The notes below the pieces were generated by a model. The model had not been told where the DNA came from and searched no databases. It saw only the letters and a list, made by a program, of their open reading frames with translations. 64,000 bases of DNA, taken from NCBI GenBank assembly GCA_963801035.1, contig CAWDDF010000003.1, positions 558,001-622,000 on the forward strand, written 5' to 3'. Below are positions 17,167-25,587 of this stretch, in pieces. This DNA is from JACCZX01 sp963801035 (GTDB taxonomy: Bacteria; Pseudomonadota; Gammaproteobacteria; Burkholderiales; Burkholderiaceae_F). Position 1 is the stretch's first letter. Each line of letters starts with the position of its first letter. Both the position numbers and the translations under genes were made by a program.

Positions 17167-18639
17167 ATGGCTGGCAGGGCTCGTAGTTTCGCACTCATCG
17201 GAGTCGGCGCGGTTGCCGGTGTATTGGTCAGCGTAGGCATCTCCGCCTACGCATTCCGCGACACGCGCGGACCGATTCCCCTGGAGGAGATCCGCTCCTT
17301 TACCGACGTGTTCGGCGCGGTAAAGGCAAACTACGTCGAGCCAGTCGACGACAAGAAACTGATGCACGAGGCGATCTCGGGCATGCTCGCCGGGCTGGAC
17401 CCGCACTCGGCATATCTGGATGCCGACGCTTTCAAGGACATGCAGAGCGATATCCAGGGCGAATTTGGCGGTCTTGGTATCGAAGTCGGCGCCGAAGAAG
17501 GCATCATCAAGGTGATTGCGCCAATCGATGACACACCGGCGGCGCGTGCGGGTATTAAAGCCGGCGACCTGATCATCAAGATCGACGACAAGGTCACACG
17601 TGGCCTGACGTTGCCCGAAGCGGTCAAACTGATGCGTGGCAAGCCGCGCACGCAGATCACGCTGATCATCGCGCGCAAGGGCGAGGACAAACCGCTCGAG
17701 TTCAAGCTGACGCGCGATGTGATTCGTGTGCAGTCGGTGAAGTCCAAGATGATCGAGCCGGGATACGGCTTCATCCGCGTTTCGCAGTTCAAGGAAAAGA
17801 CCGTTGACGATTTAGTGAAGCACGTCAACGACCTGTACAAGCAGGGCCCGCTAAAAGGCCTCGTTCTAGACATTCGCAACGACCCGGGTGGCCTGCTGCA
17901 TTCAGCGGTCGGTGTGTCGGCCGCATTCTTGCCGGCCAAAGCGCTCGTCGTTTCGACCGACGGCCGTACCGACGATGCGCGCCGCAAGTTCATTGCCGCC
18001 CCGGAAGATTACTTGCGCGGACGCGGTGAAGACATTCTTACGAAACTGCCGCCGCAGGCGAAGACCGTACCGTTGATCGTGCTGGTCAACGGTGCTTCGG
18101 CATCGGCATCCGAAATCGTCGCAGGCGCTCTGCAGGACCATAAACGTGCGGTCGTGCTCGGCACACAGACGTTTGGCAAAGGCTCGGTGCAAACGATCAT
18201 TCCGCTGCGCGTCGATGGCGATAGCCCGGCGGCGATCAAGCTGACCACTGCGCGCTACTACACGCCGAAGGGCCGTTCGATTCAGGCGAAGGGCATCGTT
18301 CCTGACTTCCTGGTCGAAGACACGCCGGAGGGCAATTTCGCCGGATTCAACGTACGTGAAGCCGATCTGGTTCGGCATCTGGAAAACGCCAAGGTCGAGG
18401 ATGCCACCCGTGCGGCCACAGTACCTGGCGCAGCGGCTCCGCGCGGTTCAGCGACACCAGCGGCGGTGCCGGTAAAGCCGATTGACGGCAAAGCGGTCTC
18501 TCCCAAGCGCTACGACTGGGGCGCGCCGGAGGATTATCAGCTGCTGCAGGCGATCAATCACCTGAAGGGAAAGCCGGTCGAGATTGCCAAGCCAAAACCC
18601 GACAGCGTCGCGACCACGACTGCCGTGCCTGCGCGCTAG
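17167..18639 (+). CDS. ctpA: S41 family carboxy-terminal processing peptidase
   Basis: The 490-residue periplasmic protease is anchored by an N-terminal hydrophobic stretch. A PDZ domain covers about residues 95-180 (EFGGLGIEVGAEEGIIKVI through LTLPEAVKLMRG). The S41 core has LVLDIRNDPGGLLHSAVGV, the catalytic serine region LVNGASASASEIVAGALQD and the lysine in GTQTFGKGSVQTI. It trims the C-termini of envelope proteins. The tail after about residue 400 is Ala/Pro-rich. A strong hairpin with a U-run follows directly. The upstream envC-like gene often found here is absent. Confidence 0.94.
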   Translation: MAGRARSFALIGVGAVAGVLVSVGISAYAFRDTRGPIPLEEIRSFTDVFGAVKANYVEPVDDKKLMHEAISGMLAGLDPHSAYLDADAFKDMQSDIQGEFGGLGIEVGAEEGIIKVIAPIDDTPAARAGIKAGDLIIKIDDKVTRGLTLPEAVKLMRGKPRTQITLIIARKGEDKPLEFKLTRDVIRVQSVKSKMIEPGYGFIRVSQFKEKTVDDLVKHVNDLYKQGPLKGLVLDIRNDPGGLLHSAVGVSAAFLPAKALVVSTDGRTDDARRKFIAAPEDYLRGRGEDILTKLPPQAKTVPLIVLVNGASASASEIVAGALQDHKRAVVLGTQTFGKGSVQTIIPLRVDGDSPAAIKLTTARYYTPKGRSIQAKGIVPDFLVEDTPEGNFAGFNVREADLVRHLENAKVEDATRAATVPGAAAPRGSATPAAVPVKPIDGKAVSPKRYDWGAPEDYQLLQAINHLKGKPVEIAKPKPDSVATTTAVPAR

Positions 18640-18658
18640 ACAAGCAGCAGACACAATG

Positions 18659-18684
18659 ACGGGCCGCACTGCGGCCCGTTTTTG
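18659..18684 (+). terminator. Intrinsic terminator after ctpA, abutting the moeB start
   Basis: ACGGGCCGC, a 3-nt loop ACT, and GCGGCCCGT form a perfect 9-bp stem at 18659-18679, followed by TTTTTGTTT. It is the best intrinsic terminator in the window. The U-run ends only a few bases before the moeB ATG at 18688, so there is no room for a Shine-Dalgarno sequence between the two. Confidence 0.8.
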
Positions 18685-18687
18685 TTT

Positions 18688-19461
18688 ATGACCGATGCTC
18701 AACTAAACGATAGTCAGCTGCTGCGCTACTCGCGCCACATTCTGCTGAACGAGATCGGCATCGAAGGCCAGCAGAGGATTCGGGCAGCAAGCATGCTAAT
18801 AATTGGCGCAGGTGGCCTGGGATCGCCTGCTGCCTTTTATCTAGCATCGGCGGGCGTCGCGGCGATCGCTCTCGTCGACGGCGACGCGGTCGACCTGACC
18901 AACCTGCAGCGACAGATCTTGCACACGACCGAGCGCGTTGGAACACCCAAGGCGCACTCCGGCCGAGCTGCGCTGAACGCGATCAATCCAGAGGTCGAGG
19001 TCACGCCCGTCGCGCAACGCGTCGACGCCAACGCGCTTGACGGCCTGGTGAAAGACGCGACGATCGTTCTCGATTGCTCAGATAACTTCGCGACACGCCA
19101 CGCAACGAATCGGGCCTGCGTTAAGCATCGCAAACCGCTGGTGTCCGGTGCGGCGATCCGCTTCGACGGTCAGATCGCGGTGTTCGATTTGCGGTCAGAC
19201 GCATCACCGTGTTACGCGTGTCTGTTCCCACCTGGCAGTGGAGAAAATGAGGGCGTGGATGAGCTGTGTTCGACGATGGGCGTGTTCGCACCACTGACTG
19301 GCATTATCGGAACGATGCAGGCCGGCGAAGCGCTGAAGCTCGCGGCCGGCATCGGCGAGACGCTGCATGGTCAATTAGCGATGCTCGACGCCCTGGCGAT
19401 GCGATGGCACACCGTGCGCGTCACGCGCGATCCAGCGTGTCCGGTGTGTGCCGGTCGCTAG
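18688..19461 (+). CDS. moeB: HesA/MoeB/ThiF family adenylyltransferase
   Basis: The protein has 257 residues from the ATG at 18688. It opens with DSQLLRYSRHILLNEIGIEGQQ, then the ATP-binding MLIIGAGGLGSPAAFYLASAG, DLTNLQRQILH and VLDCSDNFATRHATN. Zinc-binding pairs are CYAC and CPVC, and the likely catalytic Cys is in the GVDELCSTMGVFAPL loop. It adenylates the C-terminal glycine of MoaD or ThiS for sulfur transfer into molybdopterin or thiamin. No partner gene is near, so substrate choice is open. A terminator hairpin sits right at its start. Confidence 0.88.
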   Translation: MTDAQLNDSQLLRYSRHILLNEIGIEGQQRIRAASMLIIGAGGLGSPAAFYLASAGVAAIALVDGDAVDLTNLQRQILHTTERVGTPKAHSGRAALNAINPEVEVTPVAQRVDANALDGLVKDATIVLDCSDNFATRHATNRACVKHRKPLVSGAAIRFDGQIAVFDLRSDASPCYACLFPPGSGENEGVDELCSTMGVFAPLTGIIGTMQAGEALKLAAGIGETLHGQLAMLDALAMRWHTVRVTRDPACPVCAGR

Positions 19462-19462
19462 G

Positions 19463-20056
19463 TTAACCGACCAGCGCCGGCATCTGAGCTTCTAGTGCGT
19501 CGCCCGGCGCCTTGCGAAATCCGCTCTTGGCGAATCGGTGCCAGCAGCCAAGTACGAAGGCCAGTACCAGCGCGGCGCGGGCGCCCGCGTCAAAAGATTC
19601 CGGCAGTTCTTGGTCGCCGACCGCCACTTTGAAGCTTTGCTTAATGGACGCTTCAATGCGCTCGAACAACTGATTCATCCGCTCCTGCAAGCGCTCGTTC
19701 TCGTTGACCAGCGCATCGCCGATCAAAACGCGAGTCATGCCGCGGTTGGTCTGGGCGAAATCGAGCAGCATGCTGACGATCGCGCGCACCTGCTTCAGAC
19801 CCGAGGCCTCCTCGGTGCTGATCTTGTTGATCAGGCCAAAGATCGTGGTTTCGATGAATTCGATCAGGCCCTCGAACATCTGCGCCTTGCTGGCGAAGTG
19901 CCGGTACAAGGCCGCCTCGGATACATCGAGCCGCGCCGCTAACGCCGCCGTGGTCACTTTCTCACCCTTGGGCTCCTCGAGCATCGAGGCAAGCATCTGC
20001 AGGATTTGCAGCTTGCGGGCACCGGGTTTACGCGACCCTTGCGTAGGGATGTCCAT
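19463..20056 (-). CDS. slmA: Nucleoid occlusion factor SlmA (TetR family)
   Basis: The 197-residue TetR-type protein has an N-terminal helix-turn-helix (VTTAALAARLDVSEAALYRHFASKAQMFEGL) preceded by a GARKLQILQML segment, and the FIETTIFGLINKI continuation typical of SlmA. SlmA binds chromosomal sites and blocks FtsZ assembly over the nucleoid. The position downstream of argB and sppA agrees with the betaproteobacterial order. It is convergent with moeB, with one base between the stops. Confidence 0.88.
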   Translation of the reverse strand: MDIPTQGSRKPGARKLQILQMLASMLEEPKGEKVTTAALAARLDVSEAALYRHFASKAQMFEGLIEFIETTIFGLINKISTEEASGLKQVRAIVSMLLDFAQTNRGMTRVLIGDALVNENERLQERMNQLFERIEASIKQSFKVAVGDQELPESFDAGARAALVLAFVLGCWHRFAKSGFRKAPGDALEAQMPALVG

Positions 20057-20229
20057 GACGACCCGTCGCCTGAGGTTGAACAGTCCGAAGTGGGAACAAC
20101 CGGTCAGCCGGGCGGCCGACGTGAAGGCATACTATCTTACAAACCCGCGCGTGCGAACACTTTCGCGGTCGGCCAAAGAGCGGAAGTGGGCCGGAATTTC
20201 GGCCCGGACGATCGCTTAAGGAGCGCCTT

Positions 20230-22077
20230 TTAGCGGAAGCCGCAGAAGCAGTATGAAATGCCGGCCAGCGGATTCTCGCGCGCGCCAAAGAGCAGCTCCA
20301 GATCGCGCTTCACTGCGACTCGGGCACCAAGGCCAAGCATCCCGTCGATTCCAAGCCCGCTTTTGACCGCGGCGGTTACTCGACCAAACAACAGCGCCAG
20401 ATATCGGCTAAGCCCACGCGGCTCGGGCTCGACGTACTCGAGCCGATACCCTTCGCCCAGATTCGCCCGTCGAGCAGCGCTCTTTATCGCAACGTCGATT
20501 CCGCCGAGCGAGTCGACCAGCCCTCGTTCCTTCGCCTGCGCGCCGGTCCATACCCGGCCCTGCGCGACCTCATTGATCTTTTCGGGCGTCGAATTGCGGC
20601 GCTCCGCCACAAGGCCTATGAACTCCCGATAGTTCGAGTTGACGACAAGCTCGAGTGTCTGAGCAAGCCGCTTATCAACAGGCCGCCGCAAATCCATCGC
20701 ACCCGCGAGCCATGTCGTTGATACGCCATCGACGTTGATGCCGAGCTTATCCATCGTGCCCTCGAACGTGGGCAGTAGCCCGAACACACCAATCGATCCG
20801 GTGATCGTCGCTTCATCGGCCACGACTTCGTCGGCCCCCATCGCAATCCAATACCCACCCGACGCAGCAACGTCACCCATCGACGCGACCACGGGCTTGC
20901 CGGCCTTTCGCGTCAGATCGAGCTGTTCGCGAATGAGCTCCGAGGCCTGGACCAATCCGCCCGGAGAATCTATCCGCAGCACCACTGCTTTGATTGCGTC
21001 GTCCTCTCGCGCGCGCTGAATGAGCTCGGCCATCGTGCGCGCACCGACACGTCCCTGCTGCGCGTCACCATTGGTGATTTCGCCCTGCGCGACGATGATG
21101 CCCACCGCATCGCCAACAAGCGGCTGTCGCGTATGGCGTGCATAGGAATACAGCGAAACTTGGCGGAAGGTTTCGCTGTCGTCTTCGCTGCGCGGAGCGC
21201 CACTCTGCAATAACTGCTCGCGAAACTGGCTACGCGTCTTCAGTCCATCGACCAACTTTTCGTTTAACGCCAGCCGCGCGATGTCTCCCTGGGCTGCGGC
21301 CAACCGCTGCGGCAAGTCCGCGATCACGGCGTCAACCGTTCCAGGCTTCAGCTTTCGAACGCGCTCCACATCAGCGGTCCACGTCGTCCATAGGCCGTTA
21401 AGCAGCAAGGAATCGGCCTCCTTGGCCTCGGGCGTGGCCTCGTTGCGCGTAAACGGCTCCGAAAAACTCTTGAAGCGCCCCGCTTGAAACGCGTTCACCT
21501 TCACGCCAAGCTTGTCGAGCAGTGTCTTGTAGTAACCGCGAGTGCCCTCGAGGCCGCGGACACCGATGATGCCGCCCGGATGCAGGTAAAGCTCATTGGC
21601 GTATGACGCTAGGTAGTACTGCCCCTGCCCGTAGTTCTCTCCCCACGCATAGACCGGCTTGCCGGCTGCCTTGAAGCGTTCGAGTGCCGCACCGATCTCG
21701 CGCAGTGTCGCGATACCGGCGCCACCCATTTCATCAAGCACGAGTACCGCCCGTGTAATTTGTGGATCTTTTGCGGCGTCGTCGAGCGCGGCCAGCACGT
21801 CTCGCACCCGCGTCTCGAAACGCTCGTCCCCAAGGGCCTCGGCGACAGCCGCCTCCCGGGGACCGATCGTGTATTCCTCGACGATGTCGCCTTGCAGGTT
21901 AAGTACCAGCGCAGTGTCAGGGCGCACCGCGGCCGGCCCGTCGCCTGTGAACCAGGCGACCAGCAACACCGCGACGATCGCGAAGAACAACACGTTGAAG
22001 ACCAACTGCCGCGTGAAATTGAGAAAGCTCCATAGTCCGCGAAAAAAGCGACGAAAGAAGCCTGGTCGATCAGCCAT
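20230..22077 (-). CDS. sppA: Signal peptide peptidase SppA, long (67K) type
   Basis: The 615-residue inner-membrane serine protease degrades released signal peptides. One N-terminal membrane helix (QLVFNVLFFAIVAVLLVAWF) is followed by two tandem S49-like halves. The general-base lysine is in NAFQAGRFKSFSEPFTR (first half) and the nucleophilic serine in VVASMGDVAASGGYWIAMGA (second half), with ITGSIGVFG after it. This layout is that of the E. coli-type long SppA. The gene begins 10 bp after argB. The unusual end SYCFCGFR has no known role. Confidence 0.93.
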   Translation of the reverse strand: MADRPGFFRRFFRGLWSFLNFTRQLVFNVLFFAIVAVLLVAWFTGDGPAAVRPDTALVLNLQGDIVEEYTIGPREAAVAEALGDERFETRVRDVLAALDDAAKDPQITRAVLVLDEMGGAGIATLREIGAALERFKAAGKPVYAWGENYGQGQYYLASYANELYLHPGGIIGVRGLEGTRGYYKTLLDKLGVKVNAFQAGRFKSFSEPFTRNEATPEAKEADSLLLNGLWTTWTADVERVRKLKPGTVDAVIADLPQRLAAAQGDIARLALNEKLVDGLKTRSQFREQLLQSGAPRSEDDSETFRQVSLYSYARHTRQPLVGDAVGIIVAQGEITNGDAQQGRVGARTMAELIQRAREDDAIKAVVLRIDSPGGLVQASELIREQLDLTRKAGKPVVASMGDVAASGGYWIAMGADEVVADEATITGSIGVFGLLPTFEGTMDKLGINVDGVSTTWLAGAMDLRRPVDKRLAQTLELVVNSNYREFIGLVAERRNSTPEKINEVAQGRVWTGAQAKERGLVDSLGGIDVAIKSAARRANLGEGYRLEYVEPEPRGLSRYLALLFGRVTAAVKSGLGIDGMLGLGARVAVKRDLELLFGARENPLAGISYCFCGFR

Positions 22078-22087
22078 CAGAACTCCG

Positions 22088-22990
22088 TCAGTGCGACTTG
22101 ATCATTGTGCCGACGCCCTGGTCGGTCAGGATCTCCAGCAGCAGGCAATGATCGACCCTGCCGTCGATGATATGAACGGAGTTGACGCCGCTCTTGGCTG
22201 CTTCCAGCGCCGACGAGATCTTCGGAAGCATGCCGCCGGAGATCGTGCCGTCGCCGAAAAGATCGTCTATCTGCCGCGCCGAAAGCCCTGTTAGCAGCTT
22301 GCCGCTTTTGTCCAGCACTCCAGGCGTGTTGGTAAGCATCACGAGCTTTTCCGCCTTCAGAATTTCGGCAATCTTGCCGGCCACTACATCGGCGTTGATG
22401 TTGTACGTCAGATCGTCGCTGCCAAAGCCAATCGGCGAGATCACCGGGATGAAGGCATCGTCCTGCAATGCCTTGACTACCGCGGGATTGATCGCTTCGA
22501 TTTCGCCGACATGGCCCAAGTCATGGCTCTTCGACGGATCGACCATATCGGGCAGTCGCAGGCGGCGCGCACGGATCAGGCCACCGTCTTTGCCGGTCAA
22601 GCCGACTGCCTGGCCGCCGAACCGGTTGATCAGCGTGACAAGCTCGCCCTGTATCTCGCCTGCCAACACCCATTCGACGACTTCCATCGTCTCGGCGTCG
22701 GTGACACGCATGCCTTGAATGAAAGCCGACTTTTTTCCAACTCGCTCAAGCGCTTCGTCGATCTGCGGTCCGCCACCGTGCACGACGACGGGATTCATTC
22801 CGACCAGTTTCAACAGCACGACATCGTGCGCAAACGCTTCCTTTAAGTTCTGATCGACCATCGCGTTGCCGCCGTACTTGACGACGATCGTCTTGCCATG
22901 GAAGCGCCGGATATAAGGAAGCGCCTCGGACAGAATTTCAGCTTTGAGCTGCGGGGCGATCAGCGAGGAGTCGACTGTTGCCGTATCCAT
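22088..22990 (-). CDS. argB: Acetylglutamate kinase
   Basis: The protein has 300 residues from the ATG at 22990. It shows the amino-acid kinase pattern KTIVVKYGGNAMVDQ, then VVVHGGGPQIDEALERVGK for the acetylglutamate and ATP sites, NINADVVAGKIAEILKAEK, and VLMLTNT-like LVMLTNTPGVLD. It phosphorylates N-acetylglutamate, the second step of arginine synthesis. It follows the copper chaperone gene and leads into sppA, so it is probably in a mixed operon with hslVU. Confidence 0.95.
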   Translation of the reverse strand: MDTATVDSSLIAPQLKAEILSEALPYIRRFHGKTIVVKYGGNAMVDQNLKEAFAHDVVLLKLVGMNPVVVHGGGPQIDEALERVGKKSAFIQGMRVTDAETMEVVEWVLAGEIQGELVTLINRFGGQAVGLTGKDGGLIRARRLRLPDMVDPSKSHDLGHVGEIEAINPAVVKALQDDAFIPVISPIGFGSDDLTYNINADVVAGKIAEILKAEKLVMLTNTPGVLDKSGKLLTGLSARQIDDLFGDGTISGGMLPKISSALEAAKSGVNSVHIIDGRVDHCLLLEILTDQGVGTMIKSH

Positions 22991-23034
22991 GGGCGCGCGC
23001 ATCTTACACGCGCGTTCGCTCGATGCGAGCGCTC

Positions 23035-23472
23035 TTACGGTGCGCGGGGGCGAACTTCCACTTCGATCGGCTGCGTGACGAGCTTCTTGTCACGCGTTTC
23101 GAGCTGCAAATTGACTTTGATCTTTTCGCCGACAGCGAGCGGACGCTTCAAGTCCATCAGCATGATGTGATGACCGCCTGGCTTCAGCTCGACCGTATCG
23201 CCCGGCGGCAGATCGAGCATGCGGATCGGACGCATCCGCATCACGTTGCCTTCCATGGCCATCTCGTGGATCTCGACGACGCCGGCAACATCGCTCGACG
23301 CACCCAGCAGGCGGGCGCCGTCGCGCGACATCAGCTGCATGAAAGCGCCGGTTCCCATCTGGCCCGCCACCGTCGGACGCGCCCATGCTGCCTTGACGTC
23401 GATGTCGGCACTGCGCTGCGCATACGCGGCGAGCGACATCGCCATCATTGCCGCCATCGCCCATCGTTTCAT
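23035..23472 (-). CDS. Copper chaperone PCu(A)C
   Basis: The 145-residue periplasmic protein has a Met-rich signal peptide starting at the ATG at 23472. The copper(I) motif is complete in layout: His-Glu-Met in VVEIHEMAMEGNVMRMRPI, then PGGHHIMLMDL, corresponding to the HxxM...M...HxM pattern of the family. PCu(A)C proteins hand copper to Sco or directly to CuA of cytochrome oxidase. Here the gene is not in the oxidase cluster but 22 bp downstream of hslU. Confidence 0.9.
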   Translation of the reverse strand: MKRWAMAAMMAMSLAAYAQRSADIDVKAAWARPTVAGQMGTGAFMQLMSRDGARLLGASSDVAGVVEIHEMAMEGNVMRMRPIRMLDLPPGDTVELKPGGHHIMLMDLKRPLAVGEKIKVNLQLETRDKKLVTQPIEVEVRPRAP

Positions 23473-23494
23473 CGTCGCGCCGATCCTGTCTTCA

Positions 23495-24838
23495 CTACAA
23501 CACATACCGCGCCAAATCTTCGTCATGCGCGAGTTCAGACAATTTAGCATCGACATACGCTGCGTCGATGCGAACCAGCTCCCCTTCTGAACCATTGCCG
23601 CTTACTTGGCTGCCGGCACCGAACGACACCTCTTCGAGCAGTTTTTCGAGCACGGTGTATAGCCTGCGTGCGCCGATATTTTCGGTGGTGTTGTTGACCT
23701 GATGCGCAATCTCCGCGAGGCGGTGGATGCCGTCAGCGGTAAATTGCAATGTGCATCCGTCGGTCGCCAGCAGCGCTTCGTATTGCTGCGTCAGGCTGGC
23801 GTCCGTCGTTTTCAAGATGCGCTCGAAGTCATCGACCGTCAGCGAGTCGAGCTCGACTCTGATCGGAAAGCGGCCCTGAAGTTCTGGAATCAGGTCCGAC
23901 GGTTTGGCCAGATGAAACGCACCCGATGCAATGAACAGGATGTGGTCGGTCTTCACCATGCCGTACTTGGTGTTCACCGTCGTCCCCTCTACCAGCGGCA
24001 ACAAGTCGCGCTGCACGCCCTGGCGTGATACATCGGCGCCCTGCAGCTCGGAGCGCGACGCAATCTTGTCGATTTCATCGAGGAACACGATGCCGTTGGA
24101 TTCGGCATTCGCAATCGCGCGTGTCTTCAGTTCCTCGTCGTTGACCATGCGCGATGCTTCTTCGTCGGCGAGCAGCTTCATCGCTTCTTTGACGGTCACC
24201 TTGCGGGGCTTGCGGCGATCGCGGCCCAGATTGGAGAACATCGTCTGAATCTGCTGAGTCAATTCCTCCATTCCGGGCGGCGCCATCACTTCCATCGACG
24301 CAGAAGGCGTCGCTAGTTCGATCTCGATTTCCTTGTCGTCGAGCTCCCCTTCGCGCAGCTTCTTGCGAAACTTCTGGCGCGTCGCGTTATGGTCGTCGCG
24401 ATTGCCGGCCGAAAAGCCTACGTCGCGCGCAGGCGGAACCAGAACGTCGAGCACGCGATCCTCGGCCGCGTCCTGCGCCCGCATCGCCACCTTTTTGGTT
24501 TCCGACTCGCGCGTCTGCTTGATCGATATATCGACCAGGTCGCGAATGATCGTGTCGACATCCCGGCCAACGTAGCCGACTTCGGTGAACTTTGTGGCTT
24601 CGACCTTGATGAATGGCGCATCGGCGAGGCGCGCAAGCCGCCGCGCAATCTCAGTCTTGCCGACACCGGTCGGCCCGATCATCAGGATGTTCTTCGGTGT
24701 AATTTCGGAGCGCAGCGGCTCCCCCACCTGCTGGCGGCGCCACCGATTGCGCAATGCGACCGCGACCGCGCGCTTGGCGCGATCCTGACCAACAATGTGC
24801 TTGTTGAGTTCGTGAACGATTTCTCTGGGCGTCATCAT
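23495..24838 (-). CDS. hslU: ATP-dependent protease ATPase subunit HslU
   Basis: The 447-residue AAA+ unfoldase is the partner of HslV. Walker A is MIGPTGVGKTEIARRLARLA and Walker B is NGIVFLDEIDKIA. The pore loop lies in FTEVGYVGRDVD, sensor regions lie in ELQGRFPIRVEL, and the C-terminal tail DEDLARYVL is the conserved end that docks into HslV. Two adjacent ATG codons at 24838 and 24835 are both usable. The gene follows hslV after 149 bp that contain a strong hairpin. Confidence 0.97.
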   Translation of the reverse strand: MMTPREIVHELNKHIVGQDRAKRAVAVALRNRWRRQQVGEPLRSEITPKNILMIGPTGVGKTEIARRLARLADAPFIKVEATKFTEVGYVGRDVDTIIRDLVDISIKQTRESETKKVAMRAQDAAEDRVLDVLVPPARDVGFSAGNRDDHNATRQKFRKKLREGELDDKEIEIELATPSASMEVMAPPGMEELTQQIQTMFSNLGRDRRKPRKVTVKEAMKLLADEEASRMVNDEELKTRAIANAESNGIVFLDEIDKIASRSELQGADVSRQGVQRDLLPLVEGTTVNTKYGMVKTDHILFIASGAFHLAKPSDLIPELQGRFPIRVELDSLTVDDFERILKTTDASLTQQYEALLATDGCTLQFTADGIHRLAEIAHQVNNTTENIGARRLYTVLEKLLEEVSFGAGSQVSGNGSEGELVRIDAAYVDAKLSELAHDEDLARYVL

Positions 24839-24860
24839 GGCGTCGGCGTTGCTCGTGTAC

Positions 24861-24879
24861 GCGATCGCTTCGCGATCGC
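24861..24879 (-). other. Hairpin between hslV and hslU
   Basis: GCGATCG, a 5-nt loop CTTCG, and CGATCGC form a perfect 7-bp stem in the intercistronic region, 22 bp upstream of the hslU start. A second GC-rich, partly self-complementary stretch (GCGCGCCC ... GCGTGCGCGCGC) lies at about 24905-24942. Neither has a U-run, so RNA stability or partial attenuation is more likely than termination. Confidence 0.4.
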
Positions 24880-24987
24880 ACGTGCACTCGTCAACGATTA
24901 GTTAGGCGCGCGCCCTTCGGAGCGGCCGCGCGTGCGCGCGCAGAATAAGAAGGCAAGAGGGATAGACCACTTCGGCCGCCGCACCAC

Positions 24988-25524
24988 TTAATCAATCGAT
25001 TCAATCGTGTGACTTTGATTCGTATAGATACACAGATCGCCCGCGATTTCGAGCGCTTTTTTTACCAGCTCCTTCGGCGCGAGGTCTGTGTTCTCGAGCA
25101 AAGCTTTTGCAGCGGCGTGTGCGTAGGGGCCGCCGGAGCCGATCGAGATCAGGCCCAGTTCGGGCTCGAGCACGTCGCCCGTACCGGTGATGATCAGCGA
25201 TGTTTCGCCGTCGGCGACTGCCAGCATCGCTTCGAGGCGGCGCAGGATGCGGTCGGTGCGCCAGTCTTTCGCTAGTTCGACGGCAGAACGCATCAGATTG
25301 CCCTGATGCTTGTCGAGCTTGGCATCGAAACGCTCGAACAACGTGAACGCGTCGGCAGTAGCGCCCGCAAACCCCGCAAGAATTCGATCGTGGTGCAGCC
25401 GGCGAACTTTTTTTGCGCCTTGTTTGACGATAATGTTTCCGAGGGTGACCTGGCCGTCGCCGCCCATCGCGACCTTCTTGCCACGCCGCGCGGACACGAT
25501 CGTCGTGCCGTGAAAGACTTCCAT
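24988..25524 (-). CDS. hslV: ATP-dependent protease subunit HslV
   Basis: The 178-residue proteasome-like peptidase is made with a short leader: MEVFHG is removed to expose the catalytic threonine of TTIVSARRG. Other conserved parts are KVAMGGDGQVTLGN, ILAGFAGATADAFTLFERF, and the ISIGSGGPYAHAAAKALLEN end. It forms a two-tiered ring that degrades proteins unfolded by HslU, mostly under heat stress. It is preceded by the STAS gene with 63 bp between. Confidence 0.97.
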   Translation of the reverse strand: MEVFHGTTIVSARRGKKVAMGGDGQVTLGNIIVKQGAKKVRRLHHDRILAGFAGATADAFTLFERFDAKLDKHQGNLMRSAVELAKDWRTDRILRRLEAMLAVADGETSLIITGTGDVLEPELGLISIGSGGPYAHAAAKALLENTDLAPKELVKKALEIAGDLCIYTNQSHTIESID

Positions 25525-25587
25525 TGGATGTTTGCCTATCTGTGCAGCCGCAGAATACGGCCTAGATAGGGACAGAAGCGCTAACTT

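Noticed and set aside
20182..20205. GGGCCG/CGGCCC hairpin downstream of sppA as a terminator
   Set aside because: The 6-bp stem is followed by no U-run on either strand, so termination is not supported.
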